Below are positions 17,821 to 26,056 of a stretch of 40,169 nucleotides of DNA, one piece after another. The DNA lies in assembly GCF_000730665.1 (NCBI RefSeq), contig NZ_BBIV01000054.1:1-40169 (forward strand), written 5' to 3'. The DNA comes from Pseudomonas plecoglossicida NBRC 103162 = DSM 15088 (GTDB taxonomy: Bacteria; Pseudomonadota; Gammaproteobacteria; Pseudomonadales; Pseudomonadaceae). The notes below the pieces were generated by a model. The model had not been told where the DNA came from. It was given only the letters and a program-made list of their open reading frames with translations, and searched no databases. Position 1 is the first letter of the stretch, and each line of letters begins with the position of its first letter. The translations under genes and the position numbers were made by a program.

Positions 17821-18342
17821 ATGCGCCTCATCCACTGCAGCGAAGAACGCCATGCCGAGGCCATTCTCGATATATTCAACCACGCCATCCTCAATTCGAC
17901 AGCCTTGTACGACTACAAACCGCGCGAGCCGTCGTCCATGGTCGAGTGGTTCGCCGGCAAGCGCCGTGGCAACTTGCCGGTGATCGGCTACGAGGACGAG
18001 CAGGGCAGGCTGCTGGGCTTTGCCAGCTACGGCCCGTTCCGCGACCGGCCGGCCAACAAGTACAGCGTCGAGCACTCGGTCTACGTGCACCACGAATGTC
18101 GCGGCATGGGCTTGGGCAAGCGCCTGCTGGGCGATCTGATCGAGCTGGCGATTGAGCGAGACGTGCATGTGATGGTTGGCGGCATCGACCTGGCCAACCA
18201 GGCCTCCATCGCCCTGCACGAACGCCTGGGCTTCGAGCCGGCAGGCGTCATCCGCGAGGCCGCGTACAAGTTCGGCCGTTGGCTGGACCTTGCGTTCTAC
18301 CAGAAGATCCTGGAAACGCCGCTGCAACCTGTCGAAGGGTGA
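17821..18342 (+). CDS. GNAT acetyltransferase, phosphinothricin/methionine-sulfoximine type
   Basis: The 173-residue protein has the PAT/MddA pattern: an N-terminal HAEAILDIFNHAILNSTALY, substrate loop KPREPSSMVEWF, ASYGPFRDRPANKYSVEHSVYVH, the acetyl-CoA site RGMGLGKRLL and NQASIALHERLGF. Relatives N-acetylate phosphinothricin, methionine sulfoximine or methionine sulfone with acetyl-CoA. It lies between the AraC-type regulator (60 bp) and hemB (about 120 bp) in the same direction, with no functional link visible. The start ATG has only a weak ribosome site (GGGTAGA). Confidence 0.82.
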   Translation: MRLIHCSEERHAEAILDIFNHAILNSTALYDYKPREPSSMVEWFAGKRRGNLPVIGYEDEQGRLLGFASYGPFRDRPANKYSVEHSVYVHHECRGMGLGKRLLGDLIELAIERDVHVMVGGIDLANQASIALHERLGFEPAGVIREAAYKFGRWLDLAFYQKILETPLQPVEG

Positions 18343-18464
18343 TGCTACTGGCCCTGCAAAATCCGCTCACTGCACGCAGCGCAATACACTATCTCCTCAT
18401 CCGCCCTTTTCACTGGCGCCCAACAGGCATATGGTGTACGCCGTCCATATTCCCTGGAGCTGTC

Positions 18465-19439
18465 ATGTCCAACCGTTTCCCGTCCGTCCGCCCCCGCCGC
18501 CTGCGCCAGAACGAATCCCTGCGCACGATCTTCCAGGAGACGGAATTCCGCCTCGAAGACCTGATCCTGCCGATTTTCGTCGAAGAAGGCATCGATGACT
18601 TCGTGCCGATCACCAGCATGCCGGGGGTCAACCGCATCCCCGAGAAACGGCTGGCCGAGGAAATCGAGCGCTACGCCCGCGCCGGCATCAAGTCGGTGAT
18701 GACCTTTGGCGTGTCGCACAACCTCGATGCCACCGGCAGCGACACCTGGAACGAAAACGGCCTGGTCGCGCGCATGGCGCGCATCTGCAAGGACAGCGTG
18801 CCGGAAATGGTGGTGATGTCCGACACCTGCTTCTGCGAGTACACCAGCCACGGCCATTGCGGCGTGCTGCACGACCATGGCGTGGACAACGACGCCACCC
18901 TGGCCAACCTCGGCAAGCAGGCTGTCATCGCCGCGGCCGCTGGCGCCGACTTCATCGCCCCGTCGGCGGCGATGGACGGTCAGGTCCAGGCCATCCGTGG
19001 CGCGCTGGATGCCGCAGGCTTCCACGACACCGCGATCATGGCCTATTCGACCAAGTTCGCCTCGTCGCTCTACGGCCCGTTCCGTGAAGCTGGCGGCACC
19101 GCGCTCAAGGGCGACCGCAAGAGCTACCAGATGAACCCGATGAACCGCCGCGAAGCCGTGCGCGAGTCGCTGCTCGACGAGCAGGAAGGGGCCGATGTGC
19201 TGATGGTCAAGCCGGCCGGCGCCTACCTGGACGTGATCGCCGACATCCGCGCCGCCTCGCGCCTGCCGCTGGCGGCGTATCAGGTCAGCGGCGAGTACGC
19301 GATGATCAAGTTCGGCGGCCTGGCCGGCGCCATCGACGAAGGGCGCGTGGTGCGCGAGAGCATCGGCGCGATCAAACGTGCCGGTGCCGACCTGATCCTC
19401 ACCTATTTCGCCATGGACCTGGCGCGCGAGGGCATCTGA
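18465..19439 (+). CDS. hemB: Delta-aminolevulinic acid dehydratase (porphobilinogen synthase), zinc-type
   Basis: The 324-residue enzyme joins two aminolevulinate molecules to porphobilinogen in tetrapyrrole synthesis. The Schiff-base lysines are Lys197 in MAYSTKFASS and Lys249 in DVLMVKPAG. The metal loop MSDTCFCEYTSHGHCG carries three cysteines (122, 124, 132), the zinc-binding arrangement. The well-known P. aeruginosa enzyme has an aspartate-rich, magnesium-type loop instead, so this copy belongs to the other branch and may be a second hemB. The start MSNRFPSVRPRRLR follows GGAG; a longer open frame upstream overlaps the acetyltransferase and has no homology look. The next gene is proP. 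Confidence 0.93.
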   Translation: MSNRFPSVRPRRLRQNESLRTIFQETEFRLEDLILPIFVEEGIDDFVPITSMPGVNRIPEKRLAEEIERYARAGIKSVMTFGVSHNLDATGSDTWNENGLVARMARICKDSVPEMVVMSDTCFCEYTSHGHCGVLHDHGVDNDATLANLGKQAVIAAAAGADFIAPSAAMDGQVQAIRGALDAAGFHDTAIMAYSTKFASSLYGPFREAGGTALKGDRKSYQMNPMNRREAVRESLLDEQEGADVLMVKPAGAYLDVIADIRAASRLPLAAYQVSGEYAMIKFGGLAGAIDEGRVVRESIGAIKRAGADLILTYFAMDLAREGI

Positions 19440-19476
19440 CCCTGACGGCGAGTAATCGCTGAGCGTGGAATTATTT

Positions 19477-19525
19477 AGTGTCCCTGTGGTTCTGATGCCT
19501 GGAGAGGCTCAGCCACAAGGACACT
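19477..19525 (+). promoter_or_regulatory. Leader hairpin that buries the proP ribosome-binding site
   Basis: AGTGTCC (19477-19483) pairs with GGACACT (19519-19525), and TGTGG (19485-19489) with CCACA (19513-19517), one C/A mismatch between them. A smaller GCCT/AGGC stem (19497-19500, 19505-19508) caps the top. The Shine-Dalgarno-like AAGGA (19517-19521) lies inside the 3' arm, 4-12 nt before the ATG at 19529. Such a fold would hold translation down until opened. Confidence 0.55.
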
Positions 19526-19528
19526 GGG

Positions 19529-21031
19529 ATGAAATCACGCAAGAAAACCGTCAAGCCGATCGGCTTGCAAGACATCACCATCGTCGACGACGCCAAGATG
19601 CGCAAGGCAATCACTGCCGCTGCGCTGGGCAACGCCATGGAATGGTTCGACTTCGGCGTCTATGGCTTCGTCGCCTATGCCTTGGGCAAGGTGTTTTTCC
19701 CCGGCGCCGACCCCAGTGTGCAGATGATTGCCGCGCTGGCCACGTTCTCCGTGCCGTTCTTGATCCGCCCGCTGGGCGGGCTGTTCTTCGGCGCCCTGGG
19801 CGACCGCTTCGGCCGGCAGAAGATCCTGGCCGCGACCATCGTCATCATGTCCCTCAGCACCTTCGCCATCGGGCTGATACCGTCCTATGCCTCGATCGGC
19901 ATCTGGGCGCCGATCCTGTTGCTGTTGGCGAAAATGGCCCAGGGCTTTTCGGTGGGCGGGGAGTACACCGGCGCGTCGATCTTCGTCGCCGAGTACGCAC
20001 CGGACCGCAAGCGGGGCTTTCTGGGCAGTTGGCTGGACTTCGGCTCGATTGCCGGGTTCGTGCTGGGGGCAGGGGTGGTGGTGCTGATCTCCACGGCGCT
20101 TGGCGAAGAGAAATTCCTCGAGTGGGGCTGGCGCCTGCCGTTCTTCCTGGCCTTGCCGCTGGGCCTGATCGGCCTGTACCTGCGCCATGCGCTCGAGGAA
20201 ACCCCGGCGTTCCAGCAGCATGTCGACAAGCTCGAACAAGGCGACCGCGAAGGCCTGGCATCGGGGCCCAAGGTGTCGTTCAAGGAGGTCGCGACCCAGC
20301 ATTGGCGCAGCCTGGTGACCTGCGTCGGGGTGGTGATCGCGACCAACGTCACCTACTACATGCTGCTCACCTACATGCCCAGCTACCTATCGCACAACCT
20401 GCACTACAGCGAAGACCACGGCGTGCTGATCATCATCGCGATCATGGTCGGCATGCTGTTCGTGCAGCCGATGATCGGCCTGCTCAGTGACAAGTGGGGG
20501 CGCCGGCCGTTCATCATCGTCGGCAGCATCGGCCTGTTCGTCCTGGCCATCCCGGCGTTCATGCTGATCAACAGCGGTGTGCTCGGGGTGATCTTCGCCG
20601 GCCTGCTGATCATCGCCGTGCTGCTGAACTTCTTCATCGGCGTCATGGCCTCGACCTTGCCAGCGATGTTCCCCACCCATATCCGCTACAGCGCCCTGGC
20701 CAGTGCCTTCAACATCTCGGTGCTGATCGCCGGCCTTACCCCGACGCTCGCCGCCTGGCTGGTGGAAAGCACCGGCGACCTGTACATGCCGGCCTACTAC
20801 CTGATGGTGATCGCCGCCATCGGCCTGGCCACCGGCCTGACCATGAAGGAAACCGCCAACAAACCCCTGCGCGGCGCCGCGCCAGTCGCGTCGGATATCG
20901 CCGAGGCCCGCGAACTGCTGCAGGAGCACCACGACACCATCGAGCAGAAGATCGAGGACATCGACGCGCAGATCGCCGAGCTCGAGGCCAAGCGCACGCT
21001 GCTGGTGCAGCAACACCCCCGTATCGAGTAA
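19529..21031 (+). CDS. proP: Proline/betaine-type H+ symporter (MHS family MFS)
   Basis: The 500-residue protein has the metabolite:H+ symporter signature: LGNAMEWFDFGVYGFVAYAL in the first membrane segment, RPLGGLFFGALGDRFGRQK in the second loop and AKMAQGFSVGGEYTGASIF in the fourth to fifth segments. The C-terminus (from about residue 460) is a charged heptad tail, EQKIEDIDAQIAELEAKR, predicted to form a coiled coil like the osmosensory ProP of E. coli. It would take up proline, glycine betaine or similar solutes under osmotic stress. The tail makes ProP more likely than a shikimate or ketoglutarate carrier. A leader hairpin precedes the start; a LysR-type regulator follows after 33 bp. Confidence 0.8.
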   Translation: MKSRKKTVKPIGLQDITIVDDAKMRKAITAAALGNAMEWFDFGVYGFVAYALGKVFFPGADPSVQMIAALATFSVPFLIRPLGGLFFGALGDRFGRQKILAATIVIMSLSTFAIGLIPSYASIGIWAPILLLLAKMAQGFSVGGEYTGASIFVAEYAPDRKRGFLGSWLDFGSIAGFVLGAGVVVLISTALGEEKFLEWGWRLPFFLALPLGLIGLYLRHALEETPAFQQHVDKLEQGDREGLASGPKVSFKEVATQHWRSLVTCVGVVIATNVTYYMLLTYMPSYLSHNLHYSEDHGVLIIIAIMVGMLFVQPMIGLLSDKWGRRPFIIVGSIGLFVLAIPAFMLINSGVLGVIFAGLLIIAVLLNFFIGVMASTLPAMFPTHIRYSALASAFNISVLIAGLTPTLAAWLVESTGDLYMPAYYLMVIAAIGLATGLTMKETANKPLRGAAPVASDIAEARELLQEHHDTIEQKIEDIDAQIAELEAKRTLLVQQHPRIE

Positions 21032-21064
21032 GGTGGGGGGACCTTCACTCAGTAGATAAACTTC

Positions 21065-21979
21065 ATGGCCGATGGCTTTTCGGCGCTGCCACCGCTCAAC
21101 GCCCTGCGGGTGTTCGAGGTGGTGGCGCGGCACCTCAACTTCCGGCTGGCGGCCGACGAACTGGGCGTCACCCAGGCGGCGGTGGCGCAGCAGATTCGTG
21201 GGCTGGAGGCCAACCTCGGGCTCAAACTGTTCGACCGCCTGCCCAGGGGCCTTGGCCTGACGGGGGCCGGCCAGCGCTACAGCGGCGACATCCGCAGCGC
21301 CTTCGCCCTGATCGCCAGCGCCACCCAGGCGCTGCGACCCGATGGCGCGCAACTGACGGTCAGCGTTACCCCGACCTTCGCTGCCAAATGGCTGATCCCG
21401 CGTCTTTCGTCGTTCACCGAGCAGCACCCGGGCATCGACCTGCAGGTACTGGCCACCGACCGCCTTTCGCAGTTTCGCCCCGAGGGCGTCGACCTCGCCG
21501 TGCGCTATGGGCGCGCGCCTTTTGGCCCGGCACTCAACACCGAACTGTTTCTGCCTCAGCGCATCGTTGCCGTGGGCAGCCCGGCCTTGCTGCAGGCCCA
21601 GGGCAGGCCGACCGACTTGCAACACCTGCAGCGCCATACCTTGCTGCACGACGCGCACAACTTCTGGCCCGACTTCATCGGCGAAGTGTTCGGGCAGCCG
21701 TTGCAGGCGGCGGCGAGGAACGTGCGCTTCAACCAGACCGCATTGGCGATCGATGCGGCGATTGCCGGCCAAGGGCTGGCCCTGGCCAGCTACCACTTCG
21801 TGCAGAGCGACCTGGCTGCCGGGCGCCTGGCCCTGGCGTTCGACCACCACTTGCTGCTCGACCAGGCCTTCTACCTGGTGTGGCCGCGCAATGCCTACCA
21901 GGCGCCTGCACTGGACACGGTGCACGCCTGGTTGCTGGAACAGGCACGTCAGGCAGTAGAGTTTCTATCGACTGATTAA
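21065..21979 (+). CDS. LysR-family transcriptional regulator, GcvA-like
   Basis: The 304-residue protein begins with the winged helix-turn-helix PLNALRVFEVVARHLNFRLA, AADELGVTQAAVAQQIRGLE and LFDRLPRGLGLTGAG, the pattern of the GcvA/AmpR branch. The effector domain follows, with LTVSVTPTFAAKWLIPRL and a GVDLAVRYGRAPFG strand-turn. It sits 33 bp after proP in the same direction and about 85 bp before an SDR gene, either of which could be its target. No ribosome site is obvious before the ATG, so it may depend on coupling to proP. Confidence 0.87.
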   Translation: MADGFSALPPLNALRVFEVVARHLNFRLAADELGVTQAAVAQQIRGLEANLGLKLFDRLPRGLGLTGAGQRYSGDIRSAFALIASATQALRPDGAQLTVSVTPTFAAKWLIPRLSSFTEQHPGIDLQVLATDRLSQFRPEGVDLAVRYGRAPFGPALNTELFLPQRIVAVGSPALLQAQGRPTDLQHLQRHTLLHDAHNFWPDFIGEVFGQPLQAAARNVRFNQTALAIDAAIAGQGLALASYHFVQSDLAAGRLALAFDHHLLLDQAFYLVWPRNAYQAPALDTVHAWLLEQARQAVEFLSTD

Positions 21980-22063
21980 AGCTTTCCTGGCTCTCTGCAC
22001 GCTTGGGCCTGCTGCTAGGCTGAACCCCATCATTCATGCAGACGTGCTCTACAAGGGGGCCCC

Positions 22064-22768
22064 ATGGCAGTTGAAAAAGTAGCAATCGTGATCGCAGGTG
22101 GCAGCGGCATGGGCGCGGCAGCCGCCCGGCGCCTGGCGGCCGATGGCTTCAAGGTCGGCATTCTGTCGTCTTCCGGCAAGGGTGAGGCGCTGGCCCAGGA
22201 ACTGGGCGGCATCGGCGTGACCGGCAGCAACCAGTCCAATGACGATATCAAGCGCCTGGTCGATGCCGTGGTTGCCCAGTGGGGCCGCATCGACGTGCTG
22301 GTCAACAGCGCAGGGCACGGCCCGCGTGCACCGATCCTGGAAATCAGCGACGACGACTGGCACCAGGGCATGGAAACCTACCTGCTCAACGTCATTCGCC
22401 CGACCCGCCTGGTCACGCCGATCATGCAGCGCCAGCAGGGTGGGGTGGTGATCAACATTTCCACCGCCTGGGCCTTCGAGCCGAGCGAGATGTTCCCCAC
22501 TTCGGCGGTGTTCCGCGCGGGTCTGGCGTCGTTCAGCAAGATCTTTGCCGACACCTATGCCGGCGACAACATTCGCATGAACAACGTGTTGCCGGGCTGG
22601 ATCGACAGCCTGCCGAGCACTGAGGCACGCCGTGACAGCGTGCCGCTCAAGCGCTATGGCACCGCCGAGGAAATCGCCGCGACCGTCGCCTTCCTGGCCA
22701 GCGAGGGTGGGGCCTACATCACCGGGCAGAACATCCGGGTCGATGGGGGCATTACCCGCAGCGTTTGA
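22064..22768 (+). CDS. SDR-family protein with non-canonical active site
   Basis: The 234-residue protein is a short-chain dehydrogenase/reductase by fold: a glycine-rich IVIAGGSGMGAAAARRLA, DVLVNSAGHGPR, NISTAWAF with the catalytic Ser, NNVLPGWID and a C-terminal YITGQNIRVDGG. The usual Tyr-x3-Lys pair is missing; in FPTSAVFRAGLASFSK the aligned positions are Ser and Arg. The glycine motif is also one residue short of TGxxxGxG. It may bind NAD(P)H with altered chemistry, or act on a different substrate class. The start follows AAGGGGG. A REP pair begins 14 bp after its stop. Confidence 0.8.
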   Translation: MAVEKVAIVIAGGSGMGAAAARRLAADGFKVGILSSSGKGEALAQELGGIGVTGSNQSNDDIKRLVDAVVAQWGRIDVLVNSAGHGPRAPILEISDDDWHQGMETYLLNVIRPTRLVTPIMQRQQGGVVINISTAWAFEPSEMFPTSAVFRAGLASFSKIFADTYAGDNIRMNNVLPGWIDSLPSTEARRDSVPLKRYGTAEEIAATVAFLASEGGAYITGQNIRVDGGITRSV

Positions 22769-22781
22769 TGTTGGCTGTGCT

Positions 22782-22882
22782 GGCCCTATCGCCGGCAAGC
22801 CGGCTCCCACAAGGGATTTGCTTGGCTGCAAATTTCCTGTAGGAGCCGGCTTGTCGTGGCGACGAACCGCGGCGATAGGGCC
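22782..22882. repeat. Inverted pair of REP elements
   Basis: Outer arms GGCCCTATCGCC (22782-22793) and GGCGATAGGGCC (22871-22882) are perfect inverses. Inner arms GGCAAGCCGGCTCC (22794-22807) and GGAGCCGGCTTGTC (22842-22855) pair with one mismatch. This is the paired layout of Pseudomonas REP sequences, lying between convergent genes and abutting the riboflavin synthase stop, so it may end both transcripts. Confidence 0.8.
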
Positions 22883-22884
22883 CT

Positions 22885-23514
22885 TCAGGACAACAGCTTT
22901 TCCCGGGCAAGCGTGTTTTTCAGGGTGCGCTCGACCACATCGACCAACACCATGGTCTGGTGGTCCACTTCGATATTGATCAGCTCGCCGGCCTTGTAGC
23001 TGGCAAAGGTGGTCTGGCGCAGGGTTTCCGGGATCAGGTTGATGGTGACCTGCGTGTCGTCGACATCAGCGACGGTCAGGCTGCAGCCATTGACCCCGAG
23101 GAACCCCCGCGGGAACACATACTTGGCCCACTCGGCCGGCATGCCAAAGGTGATGAAGGCCCCCGTCTCCTTGATCGACAGCTCGACGATCTCGGCGGTG
23201 GTGGCGATGTGGCCGGCCATCAGGTGGCCGCCGACTTCGGCGTTCATCTTCGCCGAGCGCTCGATGTTGACGCCTTGACCGGCCTTGAAGAAGCGCAGGT
23301 TGGTGCGTTCCAGAGTGGCGGTCATGGCGTCGAACTTCACCTGGGTGCCGTCGATCTCGGTGACCGACAGGCAGGTGCCTTCGACGCTGACGCTGGCGCC
23401 GATCTTCAGGTCGTCGAGCAGCTCGGGGGTGAGGTCGACGGTGAATTCGTTGTGGCCCGGGTGGGTGGTCACGGCGAGAAGAGGGCGCACGGCCTGGACG
23501 ATGCCGGTGTACAT
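22885..23514 (-). CDS. Riboflavin synthase, alpha subunit
   Basis: The 209-residue protein has the duplicated lumazine-binding barrels: MYTGIVQAV at the start, SVSVEGTCLSVTEID, GGHLMAGHIATTAEIV linking the halves, and the second-barrel counterparts GVNGCSLTVADVD and NLIPETLRQTTF. It converts two 6,7-dimethyl-8-ribityllumazine molecules to riboflavin. The wording of the motifs is closer to the stand-alone E. coli RibC than to a rib-operon RibE, and no other riboflavin genes or FMN riboswitch are seen here; it may be a second copy in the genome. It is framed by REP palindromes on both sides. Confidence 0.9.
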   Translation of the reverse strand: MYTGIVQAVRPLLAVTTHPGHNEFTVDLTPELLDDLKIGASVSVEGTCLSVTEIDGTQVKFDAMTATLERTNLRFFKAGQGVNIERSAKMNAEVGGHLMAGHIATTAEIVELSIKETGAFITFGMPAEWAKYVFPRGFLGVNGCSLTVADVDDTQVTINLIPETLRQTTFASYKAGELINIEVDHQTMVLVDVVERTLKNTLAREKLLS

Positions 23515-23590
23515 GGGTTGCTCCTGGGCACTCGAAATGAATGCTCGGGAAACTATGCCTCTGGGGCTTCAAAAGCAAGTTGCCTGTGCT

Positions 23591-23622
23591 GGCCCTATCG
23601 CCGGCTTGCCGGCGATAGGGCC
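23591..23622. repeat. Perfect REP palindrome
   Basis: GGCCCTATCGCCGGC (23591-23605) and GCCGGCGATAGGGCC (23608-23622) are perfect inverses around TT. It shares its core with the elements at 22782 and 33233. It lies 10 bp after the stop of the GH13 reading frame and upstream of riboflavin synthase, and may terminate the GH13 transcript. Confidence 0.85.
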
Positions 23623-23631
23623 GGTACAGCC

Positions 23632-25697
23632 TCAGACATGCCCGCTGCTGCTGACGATCCTCAGGCACAGCGCTTCGAACGGGTCCAGATTGATCATCAG
23701 GCGCCCATCCTCGGTCAGGTCTCCCTCGACCGTCTCATGGATCATGTCCACTACAGGCCCCGGCGTGAACCCGGTCAACAGCAGCTCCTCGGCAATCACC
23801 TCGCGGCCAAAGTTCACGCACTGATCTGTATCCCGCGCCCGGCCGGCAGCTCATGCACCATCACCAGCAACCCCGGGCTGCTGACCTGCGGCACCAGCAC
23901 CTGGCGGCTGGTGGCGATGCCATAGGCCTGGCGCACGGCGAGCAGTTTCTTCACCTTGCTGGCGAATGATTCGGGCTTTTCCAGCTGGCTGTCGAGGCTG
24001 CCGTACAGCGCGCGGGCGCGGGGCATGCCGCGCACCGATTCGGCTGCCTCCGGCGCGAGCCCGGCCAGGTCGTAGCCGCCACGGTGGATCCAGCGGGTAT
24101 CGCCATCGAGCATGCGCTCGGCCACCGCCTCGGCCGGCAGCGGCAGTGCTCCGACCAGGTCCCAGCCGGAAAGGGCCACCACGCCTGGCTGCATGGCGTT
24201 GTACATCACCAGCAGCAGGTGCACCTTCTGGATCTGCTCGATATCGGCCGCGCTGATCTGCTCCAGGTCGCGAATGCCCAGCGCCGCGGTGATCAGGCTG
24301 GCGGTGGTGCAAGCGATGCCGTTGGTGACGAAGCGCAGGTTGTACGGCGCGTGCTCGCCGGACAGCCGCTCGTAGATCTCTTCGCGGATGTGCTCGCGCA
24401 GGATGCCGCCGGGCAGGGTCTGGCCCTTGTACAGGTACATGTCGTGGGCATGCAGGGTCCAGAAGTGCACCAGCTCCACGGTCAGCTCATCGTGATTCTG
24501 CAAGGCGTGGATCAGCGACGCCGGGTCGATGCCGAAGCTATGCATCTCCCTGAGCATCAGGCGCAGGAACTCGGTGTCGCCGGTCAGCAGGGCATGCTGG
24601 TAGGCCGGGCGAGTGATGAAGTCGTAGGACATGTCGGCACCGCCCCTGGACATCTGCGCGATATCGTCCAGGGTCAGGTTCAGCTCCTGGAAGCTGAAAC
24701 CGCCGGCCTTGCGGATCATGCCGCCGATCAGCTGGTTGCCGACGATCGACAGCGGGTGGCTTTCCGACCAGGCGGTGCCGCTGGCGCGGGTTTCCACGCC
24801 GAGGAACCCGTTGGCATCCAGGCGCAGGCCACGCGCCCCGAGGCAGTCCAGCGCGTGCAAGGCGTCGCCGATGATCATCTGCTGGGCGGCGAAACTCGGG
24901 TCGAGCCAGTTGAGCGAGGGCTGGCCCTCCTTGAAGTAGTGCAGGTACACCCAGCGCCGGGTCTTGCCATCGACCCCGGTGACGGGTGGCGTCACGCTCC
25001 AGTCGGTTTCCTTGACCCCCGGTTCGAAGAAGATCACCCGTTGCAGCTGGCCGACGATGTAGTGGCGGGCCTTGAGTTCGTCGCACTGGGCCGGCAACAG
25101 ATTGACCGCATCCCGCCCGGCGGGCACGTCGGGCAGCAACGGCCAGTCCTCCTCGCGGATCTCGACCATGTGATAGAGCCCCGGGTAGGCGCCATGGGCC
25201 AGCTCGGCCAGGCGGAAGTCGGCACCCTTGCCGGTGTGCGAGGGGATCAGGTCGTCGATGGTCACGGCATTGTGCGCAGCCGCCATGCGGCTCATCTGCA
25301 CCAGTTCCTGCTCGCTGCCGTAGAGCGGGTCGATGTCGAAGCTGATGCGGTCGAAGTTGCCGTCAACGCTGGGGGTGAAGTCACGCCCACGCACGCCGCC
25401 GGACTGCTTGATCGGGCCGGTGTGCAGGCCCTGTACACCGATGTCCGACAGGCGTTTCCACAACGCTTCATGGCCCAGGGCAGACAGCACCGAGCCGCCC
25501 TCGGGCGCGATGATCGCGTCGGGGTAGACGGTCAGCCAGACCGAAGCGATTTCCGTGGCGCGGCGGGGTTGCGCCTCGGCATAGGGATTGAGCCACAGGC
25601 GCGACTGGCCCGAGTACAGGCGCGCCCGCGCCTGCGAGGCCTTGAGCATGGAGCGGTCTTCGAGCCATTTGACGTATGACGGGTCGGGCTGGGTCAT
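23632..25697 (-). pseudogene. GH13 trehalose-synthase-like alpha-glucan enzyme, frameshifted near the end
   Basis: The main frame (23814-25697, 627 residues) is a GH13 enzyme: nucleophile Asp in LRLDANGFLGVE, acid/base Glu in FSFQELNLTL, third acid in QNHDELTVELV, preceded by FDIDPLYGSEQEL and IDDLIPSHTGKGADF. It stops after GRGIQISA, but the next frame continues as VNFGREVIAEELLLTGF and LDPFEALCLRIV to 23632, the expected C-terminal beta domain. One G missing near 23816-23818 (GCGGTGAAC expected, GCGTGAAC seen) explains the break. Corrected length is about 688. Relatives are annotated as putative trehalose synthases in P. putida. Since only the last 61 residues are displaced, the product may still fold, or the base may be a sequencing error. 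Confidence 0.78.
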
Positions 25698-26056
25698 TTC
25701 GCGTCTTCGCTGCGGGTCGGCATGTGCTCAAGTTATGACGGTAAGGGGGGCTGAATGTTCGGCTGGGGAATAAAGTTTGTAGCCTGACATTTCGATTATT
25801 GCCCAGTAGGCGCCGCGTCATGTGCGCCCCTCGGTAAACTGCCTGCCTGGCTGAAAGCAGCGCCGTTGCTGCACTGCTTTGCATGGCGGATTGGCAACGC
25901 TGATCCGCTGCTGGAAGGCCATGTGGGAAGTGATTAATTCAGCTGTAGTCCGCTTCCTACAGGTCGTCACTTCGCTAAACACCACGTTCATTGTCAGCCT
26001 GCTGCTCGCTCCCTAACCTGCGCCTCCTTTCGAATCCAAGTGCCAAGGAGAGCGTA
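25698..26056. other. Intergenic region between the GH13 gene and vgrG
   Basis: No gene was seen. It must hold the promoters of two divergent units. A hairpin, AAAGCAG (25854-25860) with CTGCTTT (25874-25880), with an alternative GCAGC/GCTGC stem inside, stands out. AAGGAG at 26045-26050 is the vgrG ribosome site. It is also the left edge of the T6SS cassette; no attachment site or tRNA remnant was found. Confidence 0.5.

Noticed and set aside
21010..21040. Terminator between proP and the LysR gene
   Set aside because: The AAGGT/ACCTT stem is only 5 bp with a G-run loop and no T-tract.
20387..21925. 512-codon minus-strand frame across proP and the LysR gene
   Set aside because: It spans two conserved plus-strand genes and is compositionally a shadow.
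23515..23590. Possible FMN riboswitch upstream of riboflavin synthase
   Set aside because: The leader is too short and lacks the conserved RFN-element segments.
24084..25679. 531-codon plus-strand frame opposite the GH13 gene
   Set aside because: Antisense of a gene with all GH13 catalytic motifs; the product has no recognisable domain.
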